This document shows positions 10,933-20,042 of a stretch of DNA of 64,000 nt, in pieces; within the stretch, counting starts at the first letter, position 1; each line of letters starts with the position of its first letter. The DNA is from Pseudomonas sp. J452 (GTDB lineage: Bacteria > Pseudomonadota > Gammaproteobacteria > Pseudomonadales > Pseudomonadaceae). Location: assembly GCF_024666525.1 (NCBI RefSeq), contig NZ_CP088294.1:4092001-4156000 (forward strand). The letters run 5' to 3'. The position numbers and the translations under genes were made by a program. Under the pieces are notes generated by a model. The model had not been told where the DNA came from, made no database searches, and was given only the letters and a program-made list of their open reading frames with translations.

Positions 10933-11501
10933 GCGGATACCTCCTCGGCCGAAGCCGGATCGGCCAGCAGCCGACGCAACTTGTTCAACGCGTAACGCAG
11001 ACGACTCTTCACGGTTTCCGCCGGGGTCTGGGTGAGGTCGGCGATCTCGTGCAGTTCCAGATCACCATGGGCGCGTAGCAGGAACACCTCCCGCTGCTCC
11101 TCGGGCAGGTCGGCCAGGGCTGCCTGCAGGCGCTCCTGGTCACGACTGAGCAGCAGTTGCTGCTCGGGGCCGGGGCCCGGATCGGCGCTGGCGTGCTGCT
11201 GCTCGTCGTACTCATCGAGCTTTCCCTGGTGGCGACCGGACTTGCGCCAGTGGTCGATCAGGCGGTTACGCGCGATCTGGTACAGCCAGGTCTTGAACAA
11301 CACCGCCTCGCGTTGCTCGCTGGCGCTGCGGATCAGGCTCATCCAGGTGTCCTGGAACACCTCCTCGGCCAGGGCATGGTCGCCACACAGGCCCAGCAGG
11401 AAACGAAACAGGCCGAGGCGATGGCGCTCGTACAGCTGCGCAAAGGCCCCGGCATCACCTTGGCGATAACGCCGCAGCAGCGCGGCGTCATCGTCCTTCA
11501 T
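10929..11501 (-). CDS. sbrI: ECF RNA polymerase sigma factor, SbrI-like
   Basis: 190 aa. It has sigma-70 region 2 (LLRRYRQGDAGAFAQLYERH through FQDTWMSLI and FKTWLYQIARNRLIDHWR) and region 4 (LPEEQREVFLLR ... AETVKSRLRYALNKLRRLL), with an acidic/Gln-rich linker. ATG at 11501 is chosen because the protein then begins MKDDDAALLRRY, the usual start of this family; in-frame starts further upstream add unrelated residues. It is coupled to the anti-sigma gene. The sbrI assignment is by gene order and type; the ECF family is certain. Confidence 0.8.
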   Translation of the reverse strand: MKDDDAALLRRYRQGDAGAFAQLYERHRLGLFRFLLGLCGDHALAEEVFQDTWMSLIRSASEQREAVLFKTWLYQIARNRLIDHWRKSGRHQGKLDEYDEQQHASADPGPGPEQQLLLSRDQERLQAALADLPEEQREVFLLRAHGDLELHEIADLTQTPAETVKSRLRYALNKLRRLLADPASAEEVSA

Positions 11502-11557
11502 GGGTAGGTTCAAGCACGTATGCTCATACATGTGAATGGAGGCTCGGGCAAAACTGA

Positions 11558-11585
11558 GCGAAGCGCCCCTGACTAGGCGCTTCGC
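11558..11585 (-). terminator. Hairpin between the VWA gene and the ECF sigma gene
   Basis: Perfect 10-bp stem (gcgaagcgcc at 11558-11567 with ggcgcttcgc at 11576-11585), 8-nt loop. On the minus strand a TTTT run follows after six bases. It may terminate or attenuate transcription coming from the VWA gene, which would give the sigma gene its own promoter. Confidence 0.45.
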
Positions 11586-11626
11586 CGCAGGCAGTAGACC
11601 GACTACGACAAGGCGGAGCAACAACG

Positions 11627-13393
11627 TCAGGGCAGTTTTGCATGGGCCTCCGGAGTTTGCAGGCTTTGCGCCAGTTCGACCAGCTGTACGAACTCGGCAC
11701 GCAGGCCGTAGCGGTCTTCACCCTTGGCTCCACGGGCCAGCTTAGCGCTATCCGCCAGGCCGAACTCGCCGGTGTACTTGCCCTCTTTTAGCTGCTGGGC
11801 GAAGGCGGCCACGGCGGCGGCGAAGCGCAGGTCCTCGCTGGCCTGGGCGATCGGGGTCACGCCCTCGCCCTTATCGATCGGCACCTCAACCAGTTTGCTG
11901 CTGCCGCCCTCTGGCGCCTTGTAGCGCAGGCGCAGCCAGGCGATCTCGCCGGGTTTGCCCGCGGCCTTGCCGGCCTCGGCGTAGCGCAGCGGCTCCAGCC
12001 AGCCCTTGGCGCCGACCGGAACGATTTCATACAGCGCGGTAACCGTATGCCCGGCACCGATCTCGCCGGCGTCGATCTTGTCGTTGCTGAAATCCTCGCG
12101 CTTCAGCGCGCGGTTCTCGTAGCCGAGCAGGCGGTATTCGCTGACTTCGGCCGGGTTGAATTCGACCTGGATCTTCACGTCCTTGGCCACCACGGCCAGG
12201 GTCGAGCTGAGCTGATCCACCAGCACCTTGCGTGCCTCGCGCAGGTTGTCGATGTAGGCGTAGTTGCCGTCGCCGGCGTCGGCCAGCTGCTCCATCAACT
12301 GCTCGTTATAGTTATCGGTGCCGAAGCCCAGGGTGGTCAGCGACACGCCGGTCTTGCGCTTGTCGGCGGCCAGCTGCTTGAGGGTTTCGAAGTCGCTGAT
12401 GCCGACGTTGAAGTCGCCATCGGTAGCCAGCAGGATGCGGTTGATACCGTCCTTGAGCAGGCCCTTCTGCGCTTCCTGATAGGCCAGCTGGATACCCGAT
12501 TCGCCAGCAGTGGAGCCGCCGGCGCTGAGCTGGTCGATGGCCGCGCGGATCTTGGCTTTCTCGCTGCCGGCAGTGGACTCCAGTACCACGCTGGAGGTGC
12601 CGGCATAGGTGACCAGGGCCACGCGGTCCTGCGGGCGCAACTGATCGACCAGCAGCTTGAGGGTGCTCTGCACCATCGGCAGGCCTTCGCGGCGATCCAT
12701 GGAGCCGGACACGTCGACCAGGAACACCAGGTTGGCCGGCGGCAGGTCGGCGGCCTGCATATCGGAGGCCTTGATCGCCACCCGTAGCAGGCGGGTCTGC
12801 GGGTTCCACGGTGAGCTGGCTAGCTCGGTGCCAACGCCGAATGGGGTGTCGCCACTCGGTTGCGGGTAGGCATAGGGGAAGTAGTTGACCAGCTCCTCCA
12901 GGCGCACCGCCTCCTTGGGCGGCAGGCTGCCGTCGTTAAGGAAGCGCCGCACGTTGGCGTAGCTGCCGGTATCGACGTCGATGCTGAAGGTCGACACCGG
13001 CTGCTCGGCCACGGCATGCACCGGGTTGTCGGCGACTTTCTGGTACTGCTCGCGGTACACGTCCTGATAGCCAAACTGGGCGCTGTCGGCCAGCGGCGCC
13101 GGCGCGATCATCGGCATGCTCTGCGGCATCATCTTGCGCGCCTCCATGGCGCCGGCGACGCTGACCGCTTCGGCCTTGATCTTGGCCGGCGCGCGATAGG
13201 CTGCATTGGCGTCCACTTCTTCATGCAGCACGTGCTGCTGCACGACCGGTTCGATCGGTTTGGCCGCGGCTTTTTTCTCGGCGTCGCCAGGGGCGTCGTT
13301 ATTGGCGGCACTGCAGGCGGCCAGCGCCAGAGCCAGGCCGGCGCTGAAACCGGCGAGCAGGGGTTGGCGGATCAGGGTGCTGAGGTCGGACAT
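11627..13393 (-). CDS. VWA-domain lipoprotein (YfbK-like)
   Basis: 588 aa. Lipoprotein signal with lipobox LAAC (Cys27), a linker, a VWA N-terminal region (about 105-200), a von Willebrand A domain with intact MIDAS DVSGSM (227-232) and downstream threonine/aspartate motifs (ATDGDFNVG), and a C-terminal YfbK-type domain. This is the Pseudomonas/E. coli YfbK family; its role is not firmly known, but the VWA metal site implies protein binding in the periplasm. ATG 13393 has GGAG 9 nt upstream. It is directly upstream of the ECF sigma/anti-sigma genes on the same strand, which suggests a link to envelope sensing or the same regulon. Confidence 0.85.
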   Translation of the reverse strand: MSDLSTLIRQPLLAGFSAGLALALAACSAANNDAPGDAEKKAAAKPIEPVVQQHVLHEEVDANAAYRAPAKIKAEAVSVAGAMEARKMMPQSMPMIAPAPLADSAQFGYQDVYREQYQKVADNPVHAVAEQPVSTFSIDVDTGSYANVRRFLNDGSLPPKEAVRLEELVNYFPYAYPQPSGDTPFGVGTELASSPWNPQTRLLRVAIKASDMQAADLPPANLVFLVDVSGSMDRREGLPMVQSTLKLLVDQLRPQDRVALVTYAGTSSVVLESTAGSEKAKIRAAIDQLSAGGSTAGESGIQLAYQEAQKGLLKDGINRILLATDGDFNVGISDFETLKQLAADKRKTGVSLTTLGFGTDNYNEQLMEQLADAGDGNYAYIDNLREARKVLVDQLSSTLAVVAKDVKIQVEFNPAEVSEYRLLGYENRALKREDFSNDKIDAGEIGAGHTVTALYEIVPVGAKGWLEPLRYAEAGKAAGKPGEIAWLRLRYKAPEGGSSKLVEVPIDKGEGVTPIAQASEDLRFAAAVAAFAQQLKEGKYTGEFGLADSAKLARGAKGEDRYGLRAEFVQLVELAQSLQTPEAHAKLP

Positions 13394-13475
13394 GATGGCG
13401 GTCTCCTGGGGCGAAAGGTTCATTCGCTCAGGTAGACGAAGCCATCAAATCATTCGGGTTAAGGCGGGTGAAGAA

Positions 13476-14915
13476 TCAGTGGTTCGCCGCGGCCTCCTGG
13501 CACAGCTGCCCGGCGAGCATACCGAGGGTCATCATCGCCCGCTCGGCCTCGCGATTCCACGGCACGCCGCAGGTCAGGCGCAGGCAGTTGTTGAACTGCT
13601 CGGTGTTGCTGAAGATCAGCCCCGGCGCCACGCTGATGCCCTGCTGCAAGGCCCGCACATGCAATTCCTTGGCACTGACCCGCCCGGGCAGGCTGACCCA
13701 GAGGATGAAGCCGCCATGCGGGCGGGTCATCTGCGTGCCTTCCGGGAAGTACTGCTGCACCGCCAGCTGGTAGGCGGTCATGTTCTTGCGGTACTCCTGG
13801 CGGATATGACGCAGATGGCGGTCATAGCCACCATTCTCCAGGTAGGCGGCCACACCCATCTGGGTGACGCTGCAGGCCGAGTGGGTGCTGAAGGTCTGCA
13901 GGCGCTCGATCTCGTCCTGGTGACGCCCGGCGATGATCCAGCCGATGCGCACGCCCGGCGAGATGGTCTTGGAGAAGCTTGAGCAGTACACCACCTGATC
14001 CTCGCGATCGTAGGCCTTGAGCGCCTTGATCCGGCCAGGCTCGAACAGCAGCTCGCCGTAGATATCGTCCTCGATCACCTGGATGCCGTAGTCGGCGGTG
14101 AACTTGAGCAGCTGCTTCTGGCGCTCCTCGGGCATGCTGCCGCCCATGGGGTTGCTCAGCCGCGAAGTCAGCACCAGTGCCTTGATCGGCCACTGGTTGG
14201 CCGCCAGTTGCAGGGCTTCCAGGCTCATCCCGGTAGTCGGGTCGCAGGGAATCTCGATCACCTTGAGACCGAGCAACTCGGCCAGTTGCAGCAGGCCGTA
14301 GTAGGTCGGCGACTCGGCGGCAATCAGGTCACCGGGTTTGGTCAGCACGCGCAGGGCCATGTGGATGGCATCCACGCAACCATGGGTGATCACCACTTCC
14401 GACGGATCGACGACCACTCCGGCATCGCGCATGCGGATCGCCACCTGGCGACGCAGCGGCTCGAAGCCAGGGCTGAACATGTAACTGAAGGCACGCGGGC
14501 TGTGGAAACGGGTGACCTTGGCCAACTGCTGGTGCAGCGCCCGCGCCGGCAGGTAATCGACGTGCGGCACGGCGGCGCCCAGCGGAAACACGCCGTCCTG
14601 ACGCGAGTCGGTGAGCACCTGGCTGATGATGCTGCTGCGGGTGACCAGACTCGGTAGCTCGACCCGCGCGATGTCCGGTGTCGAGGCGGTCAGCGCGGCA
14701 CTCTGGTGCACGTAGAAGCCGGATTGCGGACGGGCGCGGATCAGCCCCTGGTCTTCCAGATTGGCGTAGGCCTGCAACACGGTGGCGTGGCTGACGCTGA
14801 GTTGCGAGCTCATCTTGCGTACCGAGGGCACGCGCTCGCCAGGCTGGTAGACGCCGCGGCGGATATCCTCGGCGAGCTGCTGGGCGATGCGTTGGTAAAG
14901 CAACAAACTGGTCAT
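13476..14915 (-). CDS. MocR/PdxR-type GntR regulator with aminotransferase domain
   Basis: 479 aa. An N-terminal GntR winged helix (about residues 1-70; GERVPSVRKMSSQLSVSHAT is the recognition region) is joined to a fold-type I PLP aminotransferase-like domain. The PLP lysine lies in SSFSKTISPGVR and the cofactor aspartate region is EDDIYGEL. MocR proteins sense PLP or amino-compounds through the aminotransferase domain and control neighbouring metabolic genes; the target here is not evident. ATG 14915 is preferred over GTG 14924. Confidence 0.88.
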   Translation of the reverse strand: MTSLLLYQRIAQQLAEDIRRGVYQPGERVPSVRKMSSQLSVSHATVLQAYANLEDQGLIRARPQSGFYVHQSAALTASTPDIARVELPSLVTRSSIISQVLTDSRQDGVFPLGAAVPHVDYLPARALHQQLAKVTRFHSPRAFSYMFSPGFEPLRRQVAIRMRDAGVVVDPSEVVITHGCVDAIHMALRVLTKPGDLIAAESPTYYGLLQLAELLGLKVIEIPCDPTTGMSLEALQLAANQWPIKALVLTSRLSNPMGGSMPEERQKQLLKFTADYGIQVIEDDIYGELLFEPGRIKALKAYDREDQVVYCSSFSKTISPGVRIGWIIAGRHQDEIERLQTFSTHSACSVTQMGVAAYLENGGYDRHLRHIRQEYRKNMTAYQLAVQQYFPEGTQMTRPHGGFILWVSLPGRVSAKELHVRALQQGISVAPGLIFSNTEQFNNCLRLTCGVPWNREAERAMMTLGMLAGQLCQEAAANH

Positions 14916-15068
14916 GGCGAACACTCACTGAGTTTCTGTACCAGAACAGTAGCCGAACATGGGCAATATCGATGGGTACAGTTAGCGCTTTTCTCGACCG
15001 TACAGCACAGTCGCGCTCGTATAGCGCAGGCAACTGTTCCGCCCGCCCCGCCCGCTGCGCGCAGACAG

Positions 15069-15101
15069 AAAAAACCCCGGTGCCTCGCGGCTACCGGGGT
15101 T
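15069..15101 (-). terminator. Rho-independent terminator of the OmpA-like operon
   Basis: A 9-bp stem (aaccccggt at 15073-15081 with accggggtt at 15093-15101) followed on the minus strand by a T-run, about 20 nt after the stop of the OmpA-like gene. Confidence 0.88.
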
Positions 15102-15120
15102 GTGTCGAGTCTTGCGTGGC

Positions 15121-15930
15121 TCAGCGACCGGGTTGCAGCTGGCCGGTTTCATCAGAAAAGACGATCTCCACCCGGCGATTCTGCGCACGCCCACGGCTGG
15201 AGGCGTTATCCGCGACCGGATAGGCCTCGCCAAACCCCTTCACGCTGATGCGCTGGCTGTCGATGCCCAGGTCGACCAGCACATCGGCCACGGCTTGCGC
15301 GCGGGCACGGGACAACTCGAGGTTTTCCTTGGCATCGCCACGCCCGTCGGTGTAACCCTCGATGCGCACAATGCGCCGCGGGTTGAGCTGGAGGAACTGC
15401 ACCAGCTTGAGCACCGTACGGTTGGCCGACGCCTTGAGCTCGGCCCGCCCGGCATCGAACAGGACATCGCCCAGAGTCATCACCAGACCACGATCGGTCT
15501 CGGTTGCCGCCAGGTTGTTGGCCATCTGCTCATCGAACCACTGGCCGTGTTGCTGCAGGCTGAGCAGCTTGGCTTCGCGCAGGGCCAGCTGCAGGCGCTG
15601 GCGCTCCAGCTCCAGTTGGACCGCACGTTCCTGGTTCAGGCTCAGCTCGCTGTGCTGGCTGGCGATAGCGCTGTAGCGCTGGCTGAGATAGGCGTAGTGC
15701 AGCACATCATCGTTGCTGCCCCAGTAGCTGGACAGGCGCTGCGCACGCGCCAGGGATTCGCCGGCGCGGATCACGTCCTTCGGCGCACTGCGCAGTACGT
15801 CCGGGTTTTCCTTGACCTTCTGGAAGCTCGCTTCGGCGGCAGTCAACGCTTCGACGCTGTCCTGGCTGGCACAGCCACCGAGCAGGGTCAGGGACAGCAA
15901 CACGCTGGCCAGGCCATGAGTACGGGTCAC
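15121..15930 (-). CDS. OmpA-family lipoprotein with DUF4398-like N-terminus
   Basis: 269 aa. Lipobox LLGGC near residue 20, a helical/coiled-coil DUF4398-like segment, then a C-terminal OmpA-like peptidoglycan-binding domain (GDVLFDAGRAELK ... IEGYTDGRGDAKENLELSRARAQAV ... GFGEAYPVADN ... RRVEIVF). It would be anchored to the outer membrane and grip peptidoglycan. GTG at 15930 overlaps the stop of the preceding DUF4398 gene (GTGA), so the two are translationally coupled. Confidence 0.9.
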   Translation of the reverse strand: MTRTHGLASVLLSLTLLGGCASQDSVEALTAAEASFQKVKENPDVLRSAPKDVIRAGESLARAQRLSSYWGSNDDVLHYAYLSQRYSAIASQHSELSLNQERAVQLELERQRLQLALREAKLLSLQQHGQWFDEQMANNLAATETDRGLVMTLGDVLFDAGRAELKASANRTVLKLVQFLQLNPRRIVRIEGYTDGRGDAKENLELSRARAQAVADVLVDLGIDSQRISVKGFGEAYPVADNASSRGRAQNRRVEIVFSDETGQLQPGR

Positions 15931-16280
15931 TGCTGATCTCCCAGTTGCTTGCGCAGACGCGTGATGCGGGTATTCAACTCGTCCAGTTGCGCCTGACTCT
16001 TCTGCGTCAGCACCTTGGCCTCGGCCAGGCGCGCATCCAGTTCGGCCTGTTCGGCGAACACCCGGGCTCGCTTGAAATCTTCCTCGCCCATGTTCTTTTC
16101 CGCGCGGGCGAGTTTTTTCTCGGCCAGCTGCATTTCGACTATCTGCTCATCGGCACCTACCGCACGGGCCTGTTCCACAGCCTTGACGGTGAGTCCCATC
16201 TGGGCGGTCGGTGCAGGGTCGTTGGCACAGCCGACCAGAAGCAGCGAGGCCAGGGCGGCGCTTGCAATTAGCTTGTTCAC
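15927..16280 (-). CDS. DUF4398 lipoprotein
   Basis: 117 aa. Signal peptide VNKLIASAALASLLLVGC with the lipobox LVGC, then a charged, helix-rich segment (AEKKLARAEKN, RARVFAEQAELDARLAEAK) predicted to form a coiled coil. GTG at 16280 is chosen because AGGAA lies 7 nt upstream and it starts exactly at the signal peptide; an earlier in-frame start adds 22 polar residues that would spoil it. It lies between a solute-binding protein gene and a coupled OmpA-like gene, suggesting one envelope-stability operon. Confidence 0.85.
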   Translation of the reverse strand: MNKLIASAALASLLLVGCANDPAPTAQMGLTVKAVEQARAVGADEQIVEMQLAEKKLARAEKNMGEEDFKRARVFAEQAELDARLAEAKVLTQKSQAQLDELNTRITRLRKQLGDQQ

Positions 16281-16290
16281 TGAACGGTTC

Positions 16291-17118
16291 CTACTCACTC
16301 GGCGGGACACTGGCGGGTTGCAGCTGCTGGCTTTTCCAACGCTCAAGATTGCGTTGCAACAAGGTTTCCGGCAGCCCGGTGGCGGTCAATTCTGTCATTT
16401 TTTTCGCCAACTGTCCGCGCAGCCAGGGATCGTTGCAGGCGGAGTTGTGCGACAGGGTAAGGAACAGGCCCTCACTGGAAATTGGCGGTTCCAGCGCCTG
16501 CAGATCTTCCATCAGACCAAGGGTATTGGCCAAGGCCACTCCGGGGTAGCGTTCGTAGAGCACATATTCGGTGCGCCCGAGCAGCAGTTTCTGGAAGGCC
16601 TGGGTCAGGCTGGGCACGCTCTCCAGGGTCAGGTTGGCCTTGGCGAAGGCATCGAACTGCTGGCCGAAGCTGTTGTTGACCAGGGTCCCGCCAACGCGAC
16701 CGCGCAGGTCCTCCCAGCCGCTGTAAGGAAACTCGTGACCCTTGCGCACCCAGACCATGCTCGGCGTGACATAGAAAGCCGGATGCACGTAATCCATGCT
16801 TTCCAGGCGTGGCAAGGTGAGGAAGGCGCCGGCCAACAGATCGACGCGACCGGTGCGCACTTCATCCTGGGCCCGCGACCAGGGACCGGTGTGCATGACC
16901 TCAATCTCGACGCCGATCTGCTCGCCGATCTGCTGCAACAGATCGGCATTGGCGCCGATCAGCTTCTGGGGGTTCTGTGGATCTCGCCAGAGGTAAGGCG
17001 GGTACTCCGGATTACCTGTCGCCACCAGGCGCTCGCACTTGCCTGCCGCCCCGGCCAGCATCGGGGCCAGCAGACTCAGCAGAAGCAGCGAAGACGTAAC
17101 AAACGACGGAGCGCGCAT
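16291..17118 (-). CDS. Periplasmic family-3 solute-binding protein
   Basis: 275 aa. Sec signal peptide (hydrophobic SSLLLLSLLAPMLAGA), then a bacterial extracellular solute-binding fold (PPYLW, ANADLLQQIGEQIGVEIEV, GRVDLLAGAFLT, GGTLVNNSFGQQFD). There is no permease or ATPase gene beside it, so it may act as an orphan sensor or binding protein rather than as part of an ABC transporter. ATG 17118 is preferred over TTG 17124. It precedes the DUF4398 and OmpA-like genes by only 10 nt, so they are probably co-transcribed. Confidence 0.85.
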   Translation of the reverse strand: MRAPSFVTSSLLLLSLLAPMLAGAAGKCERLVATGNPEYPPYLWRDPQNPQKLIGANADLLQQIGEQIGVEIEVMHTGPWSRAQDEVRTGRVDLLAGAFLTLPRLESMDYVHPAFYVTPSMVWVRKGHEFPYSGWEDLRGRVGGTLVNNSFGQQFDAFAKANLTLESVPSLTQAFQKLLLGRTEYVLYERYPGVALANTLGLMEDLQALEPPISSEGLFLTLSHNSACNDPWLRGQLAKKMTELTATGLPETLLQRNLERWKSQQLQPASVPPSE

Positions 17119-17180
17119 GGGCAATGTCCCGGCTTGATGTTCAAAGAGGCATGCGTCATATCTGACAGCCCGGAAGCGTA

Positions 17181-17328
17181 TTAACAGGCTGTTGAAAAAC
17201 TACCTGCGTTGTCATCGCGGCGTTAAAAACAGGCTCAAAATGCTCATTTACAGCTCGTAAACTGCGCTTTTTCGCCTGTTTTTGCCTTGCGCTGGCTGCC
17301 TCGCCAACGTTTTTCAACAGCCTGTTAA
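17181..17328. mobile_element. MITE-like element with 20-bp terminal inverted repeats
   Basis: 148-bp non-coding element. The terminal repeats are perfect: ttaacaggctgttgaaaaac at 17181-17200 and its reverse complement at 17309-17328. The interior is itself partly palindromic around 17252-17262. Its core (17217-17290, read on the minus strand) aligns without gaps over 74 bp with the core of the element at 56002-56147, although the two have different ends. No obvious target-site duplication was identified. It lies between the solute-binding protein gene and the hydrolase gene. Confidence 0.75.
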
Positions 17329-17376
17329 TGCTAGCCTAAAGCCAACCTAAATAATTATTAGCGATAAGGATTCGCC

Positions 17377-18306
17377 ATGAAAAAACTCCTATTCGGTCTC
17401 ATTTTACTGCTGGCTGCGGGTGCCGGGGCGCTTTACGTGTCGCCGAGCGCACTGATCGGTAGCGTGCAGCTGGTCGAACGTGGCCTGGCCGGCCTCTCCT
17501 CCAAACAAGTCCAGGTCGCTAACGGGCAGATCACCTACTACGAGGGTGGCCCGGCAGACGCGGAGACCATCGTGATGATCCATGGTTTCGGCGCCAATCG
17601 CGACAACTGGCTGCGCTTCGCCCGTCACTTCACTGACCGCTATCACGTCATCGCCCTCGACCTGCCCGGCTTCGGTGAAAGCAGCAAGCAGGATGCCAAT
17701 TATGACGTCGGCTCTCAGACCGAACGCCTGCAGGCCTTTCTCAAGGCCCTGAACATCGAACAGGCCCACCTCATCGGCAACTCCATGGGCGGGCACATTG
17801 CGGCGCTCTACGCCGCGCGCCACCCGAAACAGGTTGTGACCCTGGCCCTGCTGGACAACTCCGGCGTGACCTCGCCGAAGAAAAGCGAGATGTTCGAGCG
17901 TATCGAGCGCGGCGAACCCAACCCGCTGGTGGTACGCAAAGCCGAGGACTTCGAGACGCTGATGAACTTCGTCTTCGTCAGCCCACCGCCCCTGCCCGAC
18001 TCGCTGAAGCGCCACTTCGCCGAGCAGTCGATGGCCAATCAGGAGCACTACGACCGAATCTTCGCGCAGCTGCGTGAGCGCTATATCCCGCTGGAGCCGG
18101 AACTGCAGAAGATTTCAGCCCCAACCCTGCTGCTCTGGGGTGAGCAGGATCGTGTACTGGACGTGTCCAGCATCGCGGTGATGAAGCCACTGCTGCGCCA
18201 ACCCAGCGTGGTAATCATGAAGGATTGCGGGCATGCGCCAATGATTGAGCGCCCCGAAGAGACGGCCCGGCACTATCAGGCCTTCCTCGAGAGCAAGCGC
18301 TACTAA
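17377..18306 (+). CDS. Membrane-anchored alpha/beta hydrolase (lipase/esterase-like)
   Basis: 309 aa. An N-terminal hydrophobic helix (MKKLLFGLILLLAAGAGAL) acts as signal or anchor. The hydrolase fold shows the oxyanion loop HGFGAN, nucleophile elbow GNSMGG (Ser137), acid residue in GEQDRVLD and catalytic histidine in GHAPMIERP, so the triad is complete. From memory a probable lipase gene (PA2949) stands close to etfAB in P. aeruginosa, matching this position. The substrate is unknown. Confidence 0.85.
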   Translation: MKKLLFGLILLLAAGAGALYVSPSALIGSVQLVERGLAGLSSKQVQVANGQITYYEGGPADAETIVMIHGFGANRDNWLRFARHFTDRYHVIALDLPGFGESSKQDANYDVGSQTERLQAFLKALNIEQAHLIGNSMGGHIAALYAARHPKQVVTLALLDNSGVTSPKKSEMFERIERGEPNPLVVRKAEDFETLMNFVFVSPPPLPDSLKRHFAEQSMANQEHYDRIFAQLRERYIPLEPELQKISAPTLLLWGEQDRVLDVSSIAVMKPLLRQPSVVIMKDCGHAPMIERPEETARHYQAFLESKRY

Positions 18307-18314
18307 AAGGCAAC

Positions 18315-18343
18315 AAAAAACCCGCTCGATGAGCGGGTTTTTT
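18315..18343. terminator. Bidirectional terminator between the hydrolase gene and etfA
   Basis: 13-bp stem (aaaaaacccgctc with gagcgggtttttt, loop gat). A- and T-runs on both sides let it serve the plus-strand hydrolase gene and the minus-strand etfBA operon, which converge here. Confidence 0.93.
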
Positions 18344-18362
18344 GTGGGAGCGGGAAGCTGGC

Positions 18363-19292
18363 TTACACCAGTTTTTCCAGTTCCGGTACGGCTTCGAACA
18401 GGTCAGCGACCAGGCCGTAGTCAGCCACCTGGAAGATCGGGGCTTCTTCGTCCTTGTTGATCGCGACGATCACTTTGGAGTCTTTCATGCCCGCCAGGTG
18501 CTGGATGGCACCGGAGATGCCGACCGCGATGTACAGCTGCGGTGCGACGATCTTGCCGGTCTGGCCAACCTGCATGTCGTTCGGTACGAAACCGGCGTCG
18601 ACAGCAGCGCGCGAGGCACCCACAGCAGCGCCCAGCTTGTCGGCCAGGGCATACAGGTGCTTGAAGTTGTCACCGTTCTGCATGCCACGACCGCCGGAAA
18701 CGACGATCTTGGCAGCGGTCAGTTCCGGACGATCGGACTTGGCCAGCTCTTCGCCAACGAAGGCGGATTTGCCAGCGTCAGCCGCACCGCTCACTGCTTC
18801 AACAGCAGCAGAACCGCCTTCGGCGGCAACCGGGTCGAAACCGGTGGAGCGCACGGTGATCACTTTCACGGCAGCCGAAGACTGCACGGTAGCGATGGCG
18901 TTACCGGCATAGATCGGGCGCTTGAAGGTGTCGGCGCTTTCAACGGCGATGATCTCGGAGATCTGATCGACGTCCAGCTGGGCAGCAACGCGCGGCAGCA
19001 CGTTCTTACCGTTGCTGGTGGCGGCAGCCAGGATGTGGCTGTAGCCCTTGCCCAGTTCGGCAACCAGCGGCGCAACGTTTTCCGGCAGCTGATGAGCGTA
19101 GGCAGCGTTGTCGGCAACCAGAACCTTGGCCACGCCAGCGATCTTGGCAGCGGCTTCGGCAGCAGCGCCGCAAGCGGCGCCAGCAACCAGAACGTGGATG
19201 TCGCCACCGATTTTCGCGGCAGCGGCAACGGTGTTCAGCGTGGCAGGCGCCAGGGCAGCATTGGTGTGTTCAGCGATAACCAGGATAGTCAT
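18363..19292 (-). CDS. etfA: Electron transfer flavoprotein alpha subunit
   Basis: 309 aa, normal length. It has the N-terminal ETF domain (MTILVIAEH) and the C-terminal FAD-binding domain ([51 protein letters not shown]). With EtfB it carries electrons from acyl-CoA dehydrogenases to ETF-ubiquinone oxidoreductase. The start ATG abuts the etfB stop with no gap; AAGG lies 8 nt upstream inside etfB. Confidence 0.96.
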   Translation of the reverse strand: MTILVIAEHTNAALAPATLNTVAAAAKIGGDIHVLVAGAACGAAAEAAAKIAGVAKVLVADNAAYAHQLPENVAPLVAELGKGYSHILAAATSNGKNVLPRVAAQLDVDQISEIIAVESADTFKRPIYAGNAIATVQSSAAVKVITVRSTGFDPVAAEGGSAAVEAVSGAADAGKSAFVGEELAKSDRPELTAAKIVVSGGRGMQNGDNFKHLYALADKLGAAVGASRAAVDAGFVPNDMQVGQTGKIVAPQLYIAVGISGAIQHLAGMKDSKVIVAINKDEEAPIFQVADYGLVADLFEAVPELEKLV

Positions 19293-20042
19293 TTAGATTA
19301 CCTTCGCCTCGTTCTTCAGTTTCTCGACCAGTTCAGCCACGGACTTGACCTTGATGCCGGCGCTGCGGGCAGCAGGCGCTTCGACTTTCAGGGTCTTGAC
19401 GGTGGAAGCGGTGGAAACACCCAGGGCGTCCGGGGTAACCACGTCCAGCGGCTTCTTCTTGGCTTTCATGATGTTCGGCAGCGATGCGTAGCGCGGTTCG
19501 TTCAGGCGCAGGTCAGTAGTGACGATTGCCGGCAGATTCAGCGCAACGGTCTGCAGACCGCCGTCGATTTCGCGAGTCACGTTGACTTTGTCACCAGCCA
19601 CTTCGACTTTCGAAGCGAAGGTGCCTTGGCCGTAACCGGTCAGAGCGCCCAGCATCTGGCCGGTCTGGTTGTTGTCGCTGTCGATGGCTTGCTTGCCCAG
19701 GATGACCAGCTGCGGCTGCTCTTTATCAACCACGGCTTTCAGCAATTTGGCCACGGCCAGAGAGTTCAGCTCGTCGTTGGACTCGACCAGAATGGCACGA
19801 TCAGCACCCAGAGCCAGTGCGGTACGCAGCTGCTCCTGAGCGGTGTTCGGGCCGATGGTGACGACGACGATTTCGCTCGCAACACCCTTTTCTTTCAGGC
19901 GTACGGCTTCTTCCACGGCGATTTCGCAGAAGGGGTTCATCGACATCTTGACGTTGGCGAGGTCGACGCCGGAGTTGTCCGCTTTGACGCGAACTTTGAC
20001 GTTGTAGTCGACCACTCGTTTGACAGCTACAAGAACCTTCAT
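19293..20042 (-). CDS. etfB: Electron transfer flavoprotein beta subunit
   Basis: 249 aa, normal length. Begins [20 protein letters not shown] and contains the ETF-beta signature region ([14 protein letters not shown]) and the AMP-binding loops of the family. It is the first gene of the etfBA operon; AGGA lies 5 nt before the ATG. It is divergent from the ETF-QO gene, with a 325-nt shared upstream region carrying a PsrA-like operator. Confidence 0.96.
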   Translation of the reverse strand: MKVLVAVKRVVDYNVKVRVKADNSGVDLANVKMSMNPFCEIAVEEAVRLKEKGVASEIVVVTIGPNTAQEQLRTALALGADRAILVESNDELNSLAVAKLLKAVVDKEQPQLVILGKQAIDSDNNQTGQMLGALTGYGQGTFASKVEVAGDKVNVTREIDGGLQTVALNLPAIVTTDLRLNEPRYASLPNIMKAKKKPLDVVTPDALGVSTASTVKTLKVEAPAARSAGIKVKSVAELVEKLKNEAKVI

